Assembly: GCA_009694135.1 (NCBI GenBank)
Contig: SHVS01000003.1
Location: 1-64,000, forward strand
DNA length: 64,000 bases
Origin: Alphaproteobacteria bacterium
GTDB lineage: Bacteria; Pseudomonadota; Alphaproteobacteria; UBA6615
Reading direction: 5' to 3'
Part shown: piece by piece, positions 40,805 to 51,688 of the stretch
Layout of the letters: each line of letters begins with the position of its first letter
How positions within the stretch are numbered: position 1 is the first letter of the stretch
Notes under the pieces: generated by a model
Seen by the model: the letters and a program-made list of their open reading frames with translations, nothing else
Told to the model about the DNA's origin: nothing
The model's database searches: none
Translations under genes and position numbers: made by a program

Positions 40805-41766
40805 GCACAACCGTGCACAAACCGGTCATGGTCGTGGAGGTTCTGGCCGCTCTCGCACCGCGCGACGGCGGCGTCTATGTCGATGGGACTTTCGGCGGCG
40901 GCGGATGGAGTCGCGCCATTCTCGCGCAAGCGAATTGTACGGTGTGCGGCCTCGACCGCGATGGCGATGCGATTGCCGCTGGCGCGTCGCTCGCGCGCTC
41001 ATCGGGCGGGCGACTCAAGCTCATTCAGTCGCGCTTTGGCGCCATGCGCGAGGCGCTCGCGGCCGAGGGGATCGCCTCGGTCGATGGCGTCGCGCTGGAT
41101 CTCGGCCTGTCATCGGATCAACTTGGCGCCGCCGAGCGCGGCTTTTCCTTTGCTCAGGACGGGCCGCTCGATATGCGCATGGACCGGCACGGGCCGAGCG
41201 CCGCCGATGTGGTCAATGAGCGCGAGCCGCGCGAACTGGCGCAGATCATCGCCGACCTGGGCGAAGAGCCCAAGGCGCGACGGATCGCGCGCGCAATTGC
41301 GAATGCCCGCGCTCTCGCCCGTATCACGCGCACCGCCGAGTTGGCGGATATCGTGCGCCGCGCGATTGGCGGCACCTGGCGCGCCATCGATCCGGCGACG
41401 CGCACGTTTCAAGCCTTGCGCATTTACGTCAATGACGAGTTGGACGAACTCGATCGCGGGCTGGTCGCCGCCGAGGCCGTGTTGCGGCCGGGCGGACGGC
41501 TTGTGGTCGTTTCGTTCCACTCGCTCGAAGATCGGCGCGTCAAGACATTCTTGCGCGTACGCGCCGAGGCGGGCGCCGCCGGGTCGCGACACCTCCCCGC
41601 GACAGAAGCCAGCCGGCGCCCGTCCTCTTTTCGCCTGCTGACGCGCAAGGCGATCCGGCCCAGTGACGAAGAAATTGCGACCAATCCGCGCGCGCGCTCG
41701 GCCAAGCTGCGCGCCGCGGAGCGCACCACTGCCCCCACCTGGGGCGCAATGGAGGAGGCGGCTTAA
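40801..41766 (+). CDS. rsmH: 16S rRNA (cytosine1402-N4)-methyltransferase
   Basis: HKPVMVVEVLAALAPRDGGVYVDGTFGGGGWSRAIL. Confidence 0.96.
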   Translation: MSTTVHKPVMVVEVLAALAPRDGGVYVDGTFGGGGWSRAILAQANCTVCGLDRDGDAIAAGASLARSSGGRLKLIQSRFGAMREALAAEGIASVDGVALDLGLSSDQLGAAERGFSFAQDGPLDMRMDRHGPSAADVVNEREPRELAQIIADLGEEPKARRIARAIANARALARITRTAELADIVRRAIGGTWRAIDPATRTFQALRIYVNDELDELDRGLVAAEAVLRPGGRLVVVSFHSLEDRRVKTFLRVRAEAGAAGSRHLPATEASRRPSSFRLLTRKAIRPSDEEIATNPRARSAKLRAAERTTAPTWGAMEEAA

Positions 41767-42248
41767 TGCGGCGCAGTCTCACATTGGCGATGTTGGCGCT
41801 GGCCAGCGTTCTGGGCGCGGCGGTGTATCAGGTGTCATATTCGACCATGGCGCTCGAACGCGAATTGGGCCGGCTCACTAACAAAATCCAGGCGACCGAA
41901 AAAGCGAAGCGTGTGCTGGCGGCGGAGTGGAGTTTACTCAATTCCCCGGTGCGGATCGAGGCGCTCGCCCGCCGCCACTTGGGCTTCGCGCCCTTGTCCG
42001 GCGAGCAGTTTGTCGCTCTCTCCGATTTGCCCATGGCGCGGCCGGCTGCCGCGCCGACATTGGTCGCCGAGGGCGTTCGGCCGAAGAGCAAGCCGGCCGA
42101 GCTACGCGCGCAGTCGATAGCGGCGTCTAACGTCTCGGCGCAGTCGCAACTGGCCGCGGCCAACGGCGGCCGTGTCGCGACTTCTTCCCTTGATCTCCCG
42201 TCGGACGACGAAAAGTTTGCCGCCATGATCAGCGGCCTTACGAGATGA
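41766..42248 (+). CDS. ftsL: Cell division protein FtsL
   Basis: Single TM + coiled coil between rsmH and ftsI. Confidence 0.85.
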   Translation: MRRSLTLAMLALASVLGAAVYQVSYSTMALERELGRLTNKIQATEKAKRVLAAEWSLLNSPVRIEALARRHLGFAPLSGEQFVALSDLPMARPAAAPTLVAEGVRPKSKPAELRAQSIAASNVSAQSQLAAANGGRVATSSLDLPSDDEKFAAMISGLTR

Positions 42249-43990
42249 CCCGCGCGTCAGAAAACCTGCGCGAGGGTCGCGCTGCGCTGGATGTGCGGGG
42301 GCAACGGCGCAGCGCCCAATTACGCATCGATGGCGCCGCCGTGCGCGCGCTCAACACCGCCAAATCGCGGTTGGTAGTCGGCGCGCTGCTGTTCGCCGCC
42401 GCCTTCTTTGCGGTTACGGTCCGGCTGGTCGATGTCGGGGTGATGACCTCCACGGCGCCGAGCGCGGGCAGTCCCGCTTCCGGCGCAACTTCGGTCGCGC
42501 TGCGCGGCGATGTTTTCGACCGCAACGGCCTGCTGCTCGCCACCAGCCTGCCGACATGGTCGTTGTTCGCCCGCCCCAAAAATGTCGGCGACATCGACGA
42601 GGCCGTGAACAAGCTCGCTCGGATTCTGCAGGGAGCGACGGCGGCCGATCTTCGCGCCAAGCTTACCAGCAAAAGCCCATTCGTCTGGTTGCGCCGGCAT
42701 CTGTCGCCAAGCGAGCAAGCCGCGGTCCATGGCCTCGGTCTGCCTTGGCTTGATTTCCAGGTCGAGCAGCGCCGCGTCTATCCGCATGGCTCTGCGGCGT
42801 CGCATGTCATCGGTTTCGGCAATATCGACGGCGATGGCTTGGCGGGACTGGAGCTCTCGCTTAACGCGCGCCTCGAGCACGGCGAAGCGGTTACCAGTTC
42901 CATCGATCTGCGGCTGCAAACGATCCTGCGCGAGGAGTTGGCGGCGCAGATCGGGAAATTCCGTGCGCTCGGCGGAGCGGCCGTGGTCATGGACGCGCGC
43001 AATGGCGAAGTCATAGCGATGGTGTCGCTGCCCGATTTCGATGCCAACGATCCGGGCGCGGCGGACGCCAATGCCCGTTTCAGCCGCGCCACGCTTGGCG
43101 TCTATGAACTTGGTTCGGTGTTCAAGGTTTTCACCCTCGCCACCGCGCTGGATGCCGGCACGACGAATTTCCGCCGCTGTTATGACGTCGGCCACCCGCT
43201 GATGTTCGCCGGGAAATCGATCGCCGATTTTCATCCCGGCAAAGGCTGCATGAGCGTCCCCGGGATTTTCGGCGAATCATCCAATATCGGCGCCGCGCGC
43301 ATCGCGCTGGAATACGGGTCCGATGTGCAAAGGCGGTACCTAAAACAGTTCGGACTGCTCAGCGCAACAGGCGTCGAGCTATCGGAAATCGGCCTGCCGA
43401 TGTTCCCGTCCACTTGGCGTGAAGTCAACACGGCAACGGTCGCTTTTGGCCATGGCGTTGCCGTAAGTCCGCTGCAATTCACGGCTTCAGTCGCGGCCAT
43501 TATCAACGGGGGAATTTTGCGCACGCCGACCTTGGTGAAGCAGAACCCGATGGCGCTGCGCCCTGGCGTGCGCGTGATCAGCGAGGACTCGTCCGACAAA
43601 ATGCGCCGGTTGTTCCGCTATGTCGTGACCAACGGCACCGCCAAACTGGCATCGGTGAAGGGCTACGTCGTTGGCGGCAAGACCGGCACGGCCGAAAAAA
43701 TCGAAAACGGGCACTACAAGAAAAACGCGAACATCTCCTCCTTTGTCGGCGCCTTCCCGATCAACGCGCCGCGCTATGTCGTCTATGCGCTGATCGATGA
43801 GCCGAAAGGACTGAAGGAGACTGCCTTTTATGCGACCGGCGGCTGGACCGCGGCGCCGATGGTCGGGCGGGTCATCGCGCGCATCGCTCCCCTGCTCGGC
43901 ATCGCGCCTCAGGACGAGACGGCGCCCGAAGTGCTGCGCGCGCTCGCAATCGATCAGGAAAAGGCGGGCCCGCGCCTTGCGGCTAACTAG
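42245..43990 (+). CDS. ftsI: Peptidoglycan D,D-transpeptidase FtsI
   Basis: GSVFKVFTLATALDAGT; ESSNIGAARIA; GKTGTAEK. Confidence 0.96.
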   Translation: MTRASENLREGRAALDVRGQRRSAQLRIDGAAVRALNTAKSRLVVGALLFAAAFFAVTVRLVDVGVMTSTAPSAGSPASGATSVALRGDVFDRNGLLLATSLPTWSLFARPKNVGDIDEAVNKLARILQGATAADLRAKLTSKSPFVWLRRHLSPSEQAAVHGLGLPWLDFQVEQRRVYPHGSAASHVIGFGNIDGDGLAGLELSLNARLEHGEAVTSSIDLRLQTILREELAAQIGKFRALGGAAVVMDARNGEVIAMVSLPDFDANDPGAADANARFSRATLGVYELGSVFKVFTLATALDAGTTNFRRCYDVGHPLMFAGKSIADFHPGKGCMSVPGIFGESSNIGAARIALEYGSDVQRRYLKQFGLLSATGVELSEIGLPMFPSTWREVNTATVAFGHGVAVSPLQFTASVAAIINGGILRTPTLVKQNPMALRPGVRVISEDSSDKMRRLFRYVVTNGTAKLASVKGYVVGGKTGTAEKIENGHYKKNANISSFVGAFPINAPRYVVYALIDEPKGLKETAFYATGGWTAAPMVGRVIARIAPLLGIAPQDETAPEVLRALAIDQEKAGPRLAAN

Positions 43991-45458
43991 CCTCACCCAG
44001 GGACTCGGCGTATTTTCCGCCGGCGGCGAGCCGGATCCGGAGATTGCGGGACTTGCTGTCGATAGCCGCGCGGTCGCGCCCGGGTTTCTGTTCGCTGCCC
44101 TGCCTGGCGCGCGCGCCGATGGGCGCGCGTTCATCGCCGACGCATTGGCGCGCGGCGCGGTTGCCGTGCTGACCGCCAAGGATCCGCCGCTGGCGCAGCC
44201 AGTAGCACGCACGGGCGCTCCGGTCGCGCTCATCGCGGACGCCAATCCGCGCCGACTGCTGGCGCTGCTCGCGGCGCGGTTTTACGCGTGCCAGCCGAAG
44301 ATCGTCGTCGCCATTACCGGCACCAATGGCAAGTCGAGCGTGGCCGAGTTCACCCGCCAACTTTGGGCGGCGGAGGGGAGCAAGGCCGCCAGCCTCGGGA
44401 CGCTCGGCGTCCGCGCCCCGAATGTCGTGCGCGCCGGCGCGCTCACCACCCCGGATGCGATCGAGCTGCACCGCGTGCTGGCCGAACTTGCCGGCCAAGG
44501 CGTGGAGCGGGTAGCGCTCGAAGCCTCAAGCCATGGGCTGGCCCAGTACCGGCTTGACGGGCTCACGCTGGCCGCCGCCGCCTTTACCAATCTGACGCGC
44601 GATCACCTCGACTATCACGCCGATGTCGGCGCTTATTTCGCCGCCAAGGCACGGCTGTTCGACAGCCTGCTGCCCACCGGCGCCGGCGCCGTGCTCAATG
44701 CCGACGTGGCCGAGTTCACGCATCTGGCGGCGGTCGCCCAGCGGCGCGGCATCGCGGTGCTCGATTACGGGCGCGGCGCGCGCACGCTCAAGCTCGAACG
44801 CCTGGCGCCCGAAGCGCTCGGACAGCGCGTCATCATCTCGCATGCCGGACGTCAGCACGAGGTTTTGCTCCCGCTGGCCGGCGCGTTCCAGGCGATGAAT
44901 GCGCTCGCCGCCCTCGGTCTGGCGCTCGCCACCGGCAGCGCGTTTGCGTCCGCCTTTGCCGCGCTCGGCCGCCTGGCCGGGGTGCGCGGACGGCTGGAGC
45001 TGGTCGCCCGCCACGCCAATGGCGCGCCGATCTATGTCGATTACGCGCACACGCCGGATGCGCTCACAACCGTGCTCGGGGCGCTCCGCCCGCATGTCGG
45101 CGGACGGCTGGTGGCGCTGTTCGGCGCCGGCGGCGATCGCGACCCGGGCAAGCGCCCGCTGATGGGCGCGGCCGTAGCGGCGAGCGCCGATCTGGCGATC
45201 GTCACCGACGATAACCCGCGCAGCGAGGATCCGTCGCGCATCCGCGCAGCCATCATCGCCGCTTGTCCCGGCGCGCGCGAAATTCCCGGCCGCGGAGAAG
45301 CCATCCGCCAGGCGGTGCGCGCGCTGGCGCCCGGCGATGCGCTGCTGCTCGCCGGCAAGGGGCATGAGGACTACCAGATCATCGGCGACCGCACCCTGCC
45401 CTTCGACGACGCCGAAGTGGCGCGCGAAGCCGTAGCCGAGCTGGGAGCCGCCGCATGA
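43977..45458 (+). CDS. murE: UDP-MurNAc-L-Ala-D-Glu:meso-DAP ligase (TTG start)
   Basis: ITGTNGKSSVAEFTRQLW; DDNPR motif indicates meso-DAP specificity. Confidence 0.95.
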   Translation: MRLTSLTQGLGVFSAGGEPDPEIAGLAVDSRAVAPGFLFAALPGARADGRAFIADALARGAVAVLTAKDPPLAQPVARTGAPVALIADANPRRLLALLAARFYACQPKIVVAITGTNGKSSVAEFTRQLWAAEGSKAASLGTLGVRAPNVVRAGALTTPDAIELHRVLAELAGQGVERVALEASSHGLAQYRLDGLTLAAAAFTNLTRDHLDYHADVGAYFAAKARLFDSLLPTGAGAVLNADVAEFTHLAAVAQRRGIAVLDYGRGARTLKLERLAPEALGQRVIISHAGRQHEVLLPLAGAFQAMNALAALGLALATGSAFASAFAALGRLAGVRGRLELVARHANGAPIYVDYAHTPDALTTVLGALRPHVGGRLVALFGAGGDRDPGKRPLMGAAVAASADLAIVTDDNPRSEDPSRIRAAIIAACPGAREIPGRGEAIRQAVRALAPGDALLLAGKGHEDYQIIGDRTLPFDDAEVAREAVAELGAAA

Positions 45459-46918
45459 GCGCCGCAGCGATGAGCCAGGCTCTTTGGGCCGCGGCCGAGG
45501 CGGCCGAGGCGATGGGCGGAACGCTGGTCGGCGCCGGCACGGAGCGCAGCTGGCAGGCAAGCGGGATCTCGATCGACAGCCGCACGACCGCGCCCGGCGA
45601 CTTGTTCATCGCACTCGAGGGGCCGAATAGCGACGGCCATGATTACGTCAAAGCGGCGCTGGCGCGCGGCGCGGTCAGCGCCGTGGTGCATCGCATGGCC
45701 ACCTGCGTGTCCGATGATGCGCCCCTGCTCGTGGTCGACGACACCATGCGGGCGCTTTGGGCGCTGGGCGCCGCTGCCCGTGCGCGCGGATCGGCGCGCA
45801 TTACCTGCATCACCGGCAGCGTCGGCAAGACCGGGACCAAGACGGCGCTCGCCGCCGCGCTCGCGCTCGCCGGGCCGACGCACGCAACCATCGGCAATCT
45901 CAACAACCAGTGGGGCGCACCGCTGTCACTCGCGCGCATGCCACGGGCGACCGCTTACGGCGTCATCGAGCTGGGCATGAATCACGCCGGCGAGATTTCG
46001 CCCCTCGCCCAGCTGGCGCAGCCGGAGGTGGCGGTCATCACCGCCATCGCGCCGGCGCATCTCGAGTTCTTCGACTCCGTGGCGGCGATCGCCGACGCCA
46101 AGGCCGAGATCTTCGACGGGCTGGTCGCGGGCGGGTGCGCGGTGTTGCCGCGCGATAGCGAGTTCTTCGACCGTCTGGCCACGGTGGCGGGCGCGCGTGG
46201 CGCCGGTCGCGTGATCGGATTCGGCGCAGCCGAGACCGCAGAGGCGCGACTCCTGTCTTGTACGGCCACGGACGGCGGCAGCCGGGTGCGCGCCGAAGTG
46301 CTGGGCGCGGCCGTCGATTTTACCTTGCTGCTTCCCGGCCGGCATAACGCGCTCAATGCGCTGGCGGCGCTGGCCGCCGCGCATGCGCTCGGCGTCAAGC
46401 TTTCGCTTGCCGCGAGTGCGCTGGAAAGCCTGCGCCCGCAAAAGGGTCGCGGCCAGATGCACAGCGTGCGCCTGCCCGGTGGCACCTTCGAAGTTATCGA
46501 CGACACCTATAACGCCAGCCCGGCTTCGATGCGCGCGGCGCTGTCCGTACTGGCCGAGCGCAAGCCGCGCGGCCGGCGCATCGCCGCGCTCGGCGATATG
46601 CTCGAGCTTGGCCGCGAGGCCGACGCGATGCACGCGGGGCTGGCGCCGGCGATCGAGGCGGCCGGCGTGGCGCAGGTGTTCTGCGCCGGACCACATATGG
46701 CGGCGCTCTATCGCGCCCTGCCGGCGGCGCTGCATGGCGCCAACGCGCCGAGCGCCAAGGAATTGATGCCGAAGCTGCTCGGCGCCGTGCGGCCCGGTGA
46801 TTCGGTTTTGGTCAAGGGTTCGCATGGCAGCGCCATGGCGCCCATCGTCGAGGCCCTGCTCGCGCTCGGGCAGCGCGCCGGCGGCGATGGCGCGCGCCGC
46901 ATGGCTACGGTCGCATAG
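45455..46918 (+). CDS. murF: UDP-MurNAc-tripeptide:D-Ala-D-Ala ligase
   Basis: ITGSVGKTGTKTALAAAL; NLNNQWGAPLSL; DDTYNASPASMRAAL. Confidence 0.95.
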   Translation: MSAAAMSQALWAAAEAAEAMGGTLVGAGTERSWQASGISIDSRTTAPGDLFIALEGPNSDGHDYVKAALARGAVSAVVHRMATCVSDDAPLLVVDDTMRALWALGAAARARGSARITCITGSVGKTGTKTALAAALALAGPTHATIGNLNNQWGAPLSLARMPRATAYGVIELGMNHAGEISPLAQLAQPEVAVITAIAPAHLEFFDSVAAIADAKAEIFDGLVAGGCAVLPRDSEFFDRLATVAGARGAGRVIGFGAAETAEARLLSCTATDGGSRVRAEVLGAAVDFTLLLPGRHNALNALAALAAAHALGVKLSLAASALESLRPQKGRGQMHSVRLPGGTFEVIDDTYNASPASMRAALSVLAERKPRGRRIAALGDMLELGREADAMHAGLAPAIEAAGVAQVFCAGPHMAALYRALPAALHGANAPSAKELMPKLLGAVRPGDSVLVKGSHGSAMAPIVEALLALGQRAGGDGARRMATVA

Positions 46919-46930
46919 GGCGCGCAGGGC

Positions 46931-48013
46931 ATGTTGTATTTCCTCGGGGGTCTGGGCGACGAGTTCATCGTCTTCAACCTGTTCCGCTATCTGACCTTTC
47001 GCTCGGGGTCGGCGGTGATGACCGCGCTGGCCATCGCCTTTTTCCTGGGCCCGCGACTCATCACCTGGCTTAGGCAACAGCAGCCGGGCGGCCAGCCGAT
47101 CCGCGACGACGGGCCGAAGCAGCATTTCACCAAAGCCGGAACGCCGACCATGGGCGGCTTTCTTATCCTGCTGGCGACGACCGTCTCGGTTTTGCTGTGG
47201 GCCGATTTGAGCAACGGCTATGTCTGGGCCGTGCTTCTGGTCACGATCGGTTTCGGCGCGGTCGGTTTCGCCGACGATTTCCTGAAATTGACCAAGCGCA
47301 ATCCGAAAGGATTGCCGGCGCGCACAAAACTTCTCTGCCAGATCGCGGTCGCTCTGGTCGCGGCGTTGTGGATGACATATCTCACGCGGGCGCCGCTCGA
47401 TTCGAGTCTGGCGATACCGTTCTTCAAGGGCGCTCTCATCAACCTCGGTTGGTTCTTTCCGGTCTTCTCCATGTTCGTAATGATCGGCGCGTCGAACGCC
47501 GTCAATTTGACCGATGGGCTCGACGGCCTGGCGATCGTGCCGGTCATGATCGCCGCCGGCTGCTTTGCGCTGATCGCGTATCTGGTCGGTAATTCGGTGT
47601 TCGCCAATTACCTGCAACTCAACTATGTGCCGGGCACCGGTGAGTTGGCCGTGTTTTGCGGCGCGTTGATCGGCGCGGGCCTCGGCTTCCTTTGGTACAA
47701 TGCGCCGCCGGCGATGGTGTTCATGGGCGACACCGGCTCGCTTGCGATCGGCGGGGCGCTCGGCGGAATCGCGGTCGCCACCAAGCACGAGCTGGTGCTG
47801 GCGATCGTCGGCGGGCTGTTCGTGCTCGAGACCGTTTCGGTCATGGTCCAGATCGCGTCCTTCAAGCTCACCGGCAAGCGCGTGTTCCGCATGGCGCCGC
47901 TGCACCATCACTTTGAGCAGAAGGGCTGGGCCGAACCGACGATCGTCATTCGTTTCTGGATCATCGCCTCGGTTTTGGCGCTGATCGGCCTGTCCACCTT
48001 GAAGCTGCGGTGA
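46931..48013 (+). CDS. mraY: Phospho-MurNAc-pentapeptide transferase
   Basis: [50 protein letters not shown]. Confidence 0.97.
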   Translation: MLYFLGGLGDEFIVFNLFRYLTFRSGSAVMTALAIAFFLGPRLITWLRQQQPGGQPIRDDGPKQHFTKAGTPTMGGFLILLATTVSVLLWADLSNGYVWAVLLVTIGFGAVGFADDFLKLTKRNPKGLPARTKLLCQIAVALVAALWMTYLTRAPLDSSLAIPFFKGALINLGWFFPVFSMFVMIGASNAVNLTDGLDGLAIVPVMIAAGCFALIAYLVGNSVFANYLQLNYVPGTGELAVFCGALIGAGLGFLWYNAPPAMVFMGDTGSLAIGGALGGIAVATKHELVLAIVGGLFVLETVSVMVQIASFKLTGKRVFRMAPLHHHFEQKGWAEPTIVIRFWIIASVLALIGLSTLKLR

Positions 48014-48021
48014 GGTCGGGC

Positions 48022-49443
48022 ATGGGCGCGCACCTCGACCTGTCCTTCCTGCGCGGCCGGCCGGTGGCCGTGCTCGGCCTGGGTAAATCCGGCCTGCCGG
48101 CGGCGCGCGCGCTTGCCGCCAGCGGGGTCGAGACCTGGGCCTGGGACGATATTCCCGCGCGCCGCGCCGAAGCCGCTGCGGTAGGCGCGAAAGAGGTCGA
48201 TCTCGCCGGTTGCGATTGGACGCGGGTCGCGCTGCTCGTGCTCTCGCCCGGCATTCCGCACACCCACCCCTCCCCGCACCAAGTCGCGGCGGCGGCGCGC
48301 GCCGTCGGCTGTCCGATCCTGTGCGATGTGGCGTTGCTGCTGCGCGCCGCGCCCAGCGCGCGCGTGGTCGCGATCACCGGCACCAATGGCAAATCCACGA
48401 CCACGACGCTGATCGCGCATCTGCTTGGCGCGGCCGGGCGGGTCGAAGTCGGCGGCAATCTCGGACCGGCGGCGCTATCGCTGGCCCCGCTTGGGCGCGA
48501 CGGAACCTATGTGCTGGAGCTCTCGTCCTATCAGCTCGAGCTGCTCCCCGACTTCGGCCCGGATGTCGCCGTGCTGATGAACATCACCGACGACCACCTC
48601 GGGCGGCATGGCGGCCTCGACGGCTACATCGCCGCCAAGCGGCGCGTGTTCGCGGGCCAGGGGTCGGGCACGACGGCGATCATCGGCGTCGACGACGACA
48701 TCTGCCGGCGGATCGCCGACGAATTAGCGGCCGAAGGCAAGGCCAAGGTCGTGCGCATTTCCGGCGAGCGCGTGCCGCAGGGCGGCATCGGCGTCGCGGA
48801 TGGATTTCTGGTCGATGCCAGTCGCGACCCGGCGGTAAAGGTCGTGCGCCTGGATACGCTGGCGAGCTTGCCCGGCAGCCATAATGCGCAGAACGCGGCG
48901 GCGGCCACGGCGGCGGCGCGCGCCTGCGGCCTCGATCATGCCGCGATCGCGCGCGGGCTGGTCGAGTTTCCCGGCCTCGCCCACCGCCAGGAGCGCATCG
49001 AATGCGTCGATGGCGTGCTTTACGTCAACGACAGCAAGGCGACCAATGCCGACGCGGCCGCCAAGGCGCTCGCCTGCTACGACCCGATTTACTGGATTGC
49101 CGGCGGGCTGCCGAAGGAAGGCGGGATCGCTTCGCTCGTGCCTTACTTCGCGCGCATCCGCCATGCGTTTTTGATTGGCCAGGCGGCGCAGGACTTCGCT
49201 GCCGTGCTCGCGCCGCGCGTGCCGGCGACGCAATGCGGTACGCTCGACCGCGCCGTGGCGAGCGCCGCCGCAACCGCCGCGCGCGAACAACGCCCGGGCG
49301 CGGTCGTGCTGCTCTCGCCGGCCTGTGCGTCATTCGACCAATTCGAGAACTTCGAGGCGCGCGGCCGCGCGTTTCGTCAGGCGGTCACTGCGCTCCCCGG
49401 CCGGCATGCCAAGCCGGCACCACAGGGAGCGCCCTGTGCATGA
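48022..49443 (+). CDS. murD: UDP-MurNAc-L-Ala:D-Glu ligase
   Basis: VLGLGKSGLPAARAL; ITGTNGKSTTTTLIAHLL; YVNDSKATNADAAAKAL. Confidence 0.96.
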   Translation: MGAHLDLSFLRGRPVAVLGLGKSGLPAARALAASGVETWAWDDIPARRAEAAAVGAKEVDLAGCDWTRVALLVLSPGIPHTHPSPHQVAAAARAVGCPILCDVALLLRAAPSARVVAITGTNGKSTTTTLIAHLLGAAGRVEVGGNLGPAALSLAPLGRDGTYVLELSSYQLELLPDFGPDVAVLMNITDDHLGRHGGLDGYIAAKRRVFAGQGSGTTAIIGVDDDICRRIADELAAEGKAKVVRISGERVPQGGIGVADGFLVDASRDPAVKVVRLDTLASLPGSHNAQNAAAATAAARACGLDHAAIARGLVEFPGLAHRQERIECVDGVLYVNDSKATNADAAAKALACYDPIYWIAGGLPKEGGIASLVPYFARIRHAFLIGQAAQDFAAVLAPRVPATQCGTLDRAVASAAATAAREQRPGAVVLLSPACASFDQFENFEARGRAFRQAVTALPGRHAKPAPQGAPCA

Positions 49444-50564
49444 ATTTCTCGCGTAACGATCAATCACTGATCGCGAGCTGGTGGTGGACAGTCGATCGTT
49501 GGTCGCTGGCGGCGATTCTTGGGCTGATCGCTTTCGGCATGGTGCTGACGCTTGCCTCAAGCCCATCGGTAGCCATCAGACTTGGTGCCGGCGATAGCTT
49601 CTTTTTCGTCAGGCATCAGCTCATGCTGCTGCCATTGGCCGGGCTGAGCATGTTCGGCGCTTCGCTGCTGTCGCCGCGCGATGTGCGCCGCCTGGCGCTC
49701 TTGCTGCTCGTGGCCACCATCGCCATGCTTCTGCTGACGCCGCTTTTTGGCACCGAGATCAAGGGTGCGCGCCGTTGGCTGTCGCTCGGCGGCTTTTCAT
49801 TGCAGCCCTCAGAATTTGTCAAGCCAGCGATCATTATCGTCACCGCCTGGCTGCTGTCGGTCCGCCGTCGCGACCCGAACTTTCCCGGTTATGCGCTGGC
49901 GATCGGTTTGGTTGGGCTGGTTGTCGTGCTGCTGCTGGCGCAACCCGACCTTGGCCAGACGGTTGTGATCAGCTTCATCTGGCTGTGGCAATTATTCCTT
50001 GCCGGCCTGCCGTTGTGGACGCTTCCGGCGCTCGGTGGAATGACAGTCTGCGGAGGGTTCGCGGCGTATTTCACGCTGCCGCATGTAAAAATCCGCATCG
50101 ATAAGTTCCTCGACCCGACGACCGGCGACACTTGGCAGATCGACCGCTCGATCCAGGCCTTCACCCAAGGCGGCCTGTTCGGCAAGGGCCCGGGCGGAGG
50201 CGGCGTCAAGCAGGTGTTACCCGACGCGCATGCCGATTTCGTCTTCGCTGTCGCTGGCGAGGAGCTGGGGATCATCGCTTGTGCCGTGATCGTGCTGTTG
50301 TTCGCGACCATCGTGATGCGTGGCCTCAGCAGCGCGCTCAAGGAGACCAGTCTGTTCGCGCTGCTCGCGACCGCCGGCCTCGCGGCCGAATTCGGCCTGC
50401 AGGCGCTGATCAACATGTCTTCAAGCTTGGCGCTGATCCCGACCAAGGGCATGACGCTGCCGTTCCTGTCCTATGGCGGTTCGTCGCTGCTGGCGATCTC
50501 GCTCTCCGTCGGCTGCCTTTTGGCGCTCACGCGCCGGCGCCCCGGCCCGCCGGAGGAGCCATGA
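49440..50564 (+). CDS. ftsW: Peptidoglycan glycosyltransferase FtsW
   Basis: GARRWLSLGGFSLQPSEFVKPAIIIV; LPFLSYGGSSLLA. Confidence 0.96.
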   Translation: MNFSRNDQSLIASWWWTVDRWSLAAILGLIAFGMVLTLASSPSVAIRLGAGDSFFFVRHQLMLLPLAGLSMFGASLLSPRDVRRLALLLLVATIAMLLLTPLFGTEIKGARRWLSLGGFSLQPSEFVKPAIIIVTAWLLSVRRRDPNFPGYALAIGLVGLVVVLLLAQPDLGQTVVISFIWLWQLFLAGLPLWTLPALGGMTVCGGFAAYFTLPHVKIRIDKFLDPTTGDTWQIDRSIQAFTQGGLFGKGPGGGGVKQVLPDAHADFVFAVAGEELGIIACAVIVLLFATIVMRGLSSALKETSLFALLATAGLAAEFGLQALINMSSSLALIPTKGMTLPFLSYGGSSLLAISLSVGCLLALTRRRPGPPEEP

Positions 50565-51688
50565 GCACGATCCTGCTCGCAACCGGTGGAACCGGCGGGC
50601 ACCTGTTCCCGGCGACCGCGCTCGCTGAAGTGCTGCTGCGGCGCGGTCACACAGTCGCCTTGGCGACCGACGCACGCGGGCGGACGAATGCCAGCTTCGA
50701 CCCGCGCATTCAGGTCGTGACCATCGAATCAATGCGTCCGACGCGCCATCCGCTGCGCGCGCTGGCCGGAATGGCCGCGCTTGCGCGCGGGGCAATGGCC
50801 GCGCACCGGCTGCTGCGTTCGGCGCGACCGCAAGTCGCGGTCGGCTTCGGCGGTCACGCGTCCCTGCCAGCGATGATTCTATCGCTGGCGCATCGCGTGC
50901 CGATCCTGCTGCACGAGCAGAATGCCGTGCTTGGCCGCGCCAATCGTCTTTTGGCGCGCCAGGCGCGCGCGCTGGCGCTGTCCTTCGCCGAGGTCGCGCG
51001 TTTGCGGCCGGAGGATCGCGCCAAGGCGCGGCTGACCGGTAATCCGGTGCGGGCCGCAATCGCCGCCATCGGCGAACGCCCCTACGCTGCCGCCGGCGGC
51101 GGTCGCTTCGGCCTGCTGGTGACCGGCGGCAGCCTGGGCGCGCGCGTGTTCAGCGCGCTGGTCCCGGCCGCAATAGCGCTCCTGCCTGCGACGGTGCGGC
51201 AACGCCTCGCGATCACGCAGCAATGCCGGGCGGAGGATATTGACGCGGCCCGCGCCGCCTATCGCGCCTGCGACATGGAGCCGGAGCTGGCCCCCTTTTT
51301 CAGCGACATGCCGGCGCGTCTGGCCGCTGCGGCGCTGGTTATCTGCCGCTCGGGCGCATCGACCACGGCCGAGCTGCTGGCCGCCGGGCGGCCGGCGCTG
51401 CTCGTCCCCTACCCGCATGCGGCCGACGATCACCAGACGGCCAACGCCCAGGCGCTCGACGCCGCCGGCGCGGGCTGGATTCTGTCGCAGACCGGGTTGA
51501 CGCCCGCAGCGCTCGCCACGCGCCTGGCGACATTGATCGACGCCCCGGCGACGCTTGCGCGCGCGGCGCAATGCGCACGCGCCGCCGCGCGTCCGGATGC
51601 CGCCGAGCGGCTCGCCGATCTGGTCGAGGAACAGCTTGCCGGCGCGAAAGGCGCGCCCGGCCAACCGTTGCGCGAGGCCGCCGAATGA
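50561..51688 (+). CDS. murG: UDP-GlcNAc transferase MurG
   Basis: [39 protein letters not shown]. Confidence 0.96.
   Translation: MSTILLATGGTGGHLFPATALAEVLLRRGHTVALATDARGRTNASFDPRIQVVTIESMRPTRHPLRALAGMAALARGAMAAHRLLRSARPQVAVGFGGHASLPAMILSLAHRVPILLHEQNAVLGRANRLLARQARALALSFAEVARLRPEDRAKARLTGNPVRAAIAAIGERPYAAAGGGRFGLLVTGGSLGARVFSALVPAAIALLPATVRQRLAITQQCRAEDIDAARAAYRACDMEPELAPFFSDMPARLAAAALVICRSGASTTAELLAAGRPALLVPYPHAADDHQTANAQALDAAGAGWILSQTGLTPAALATRLATLIDAPATLARAAQCARAAARPDAAERLADLVEEQLAGAKGAPGQPLREAAE

Noticed and set aside
45926-47911. 661-aa minus-strand ORF across murF/mraY
   Set aside because: Antisense shadow of two confident genes.
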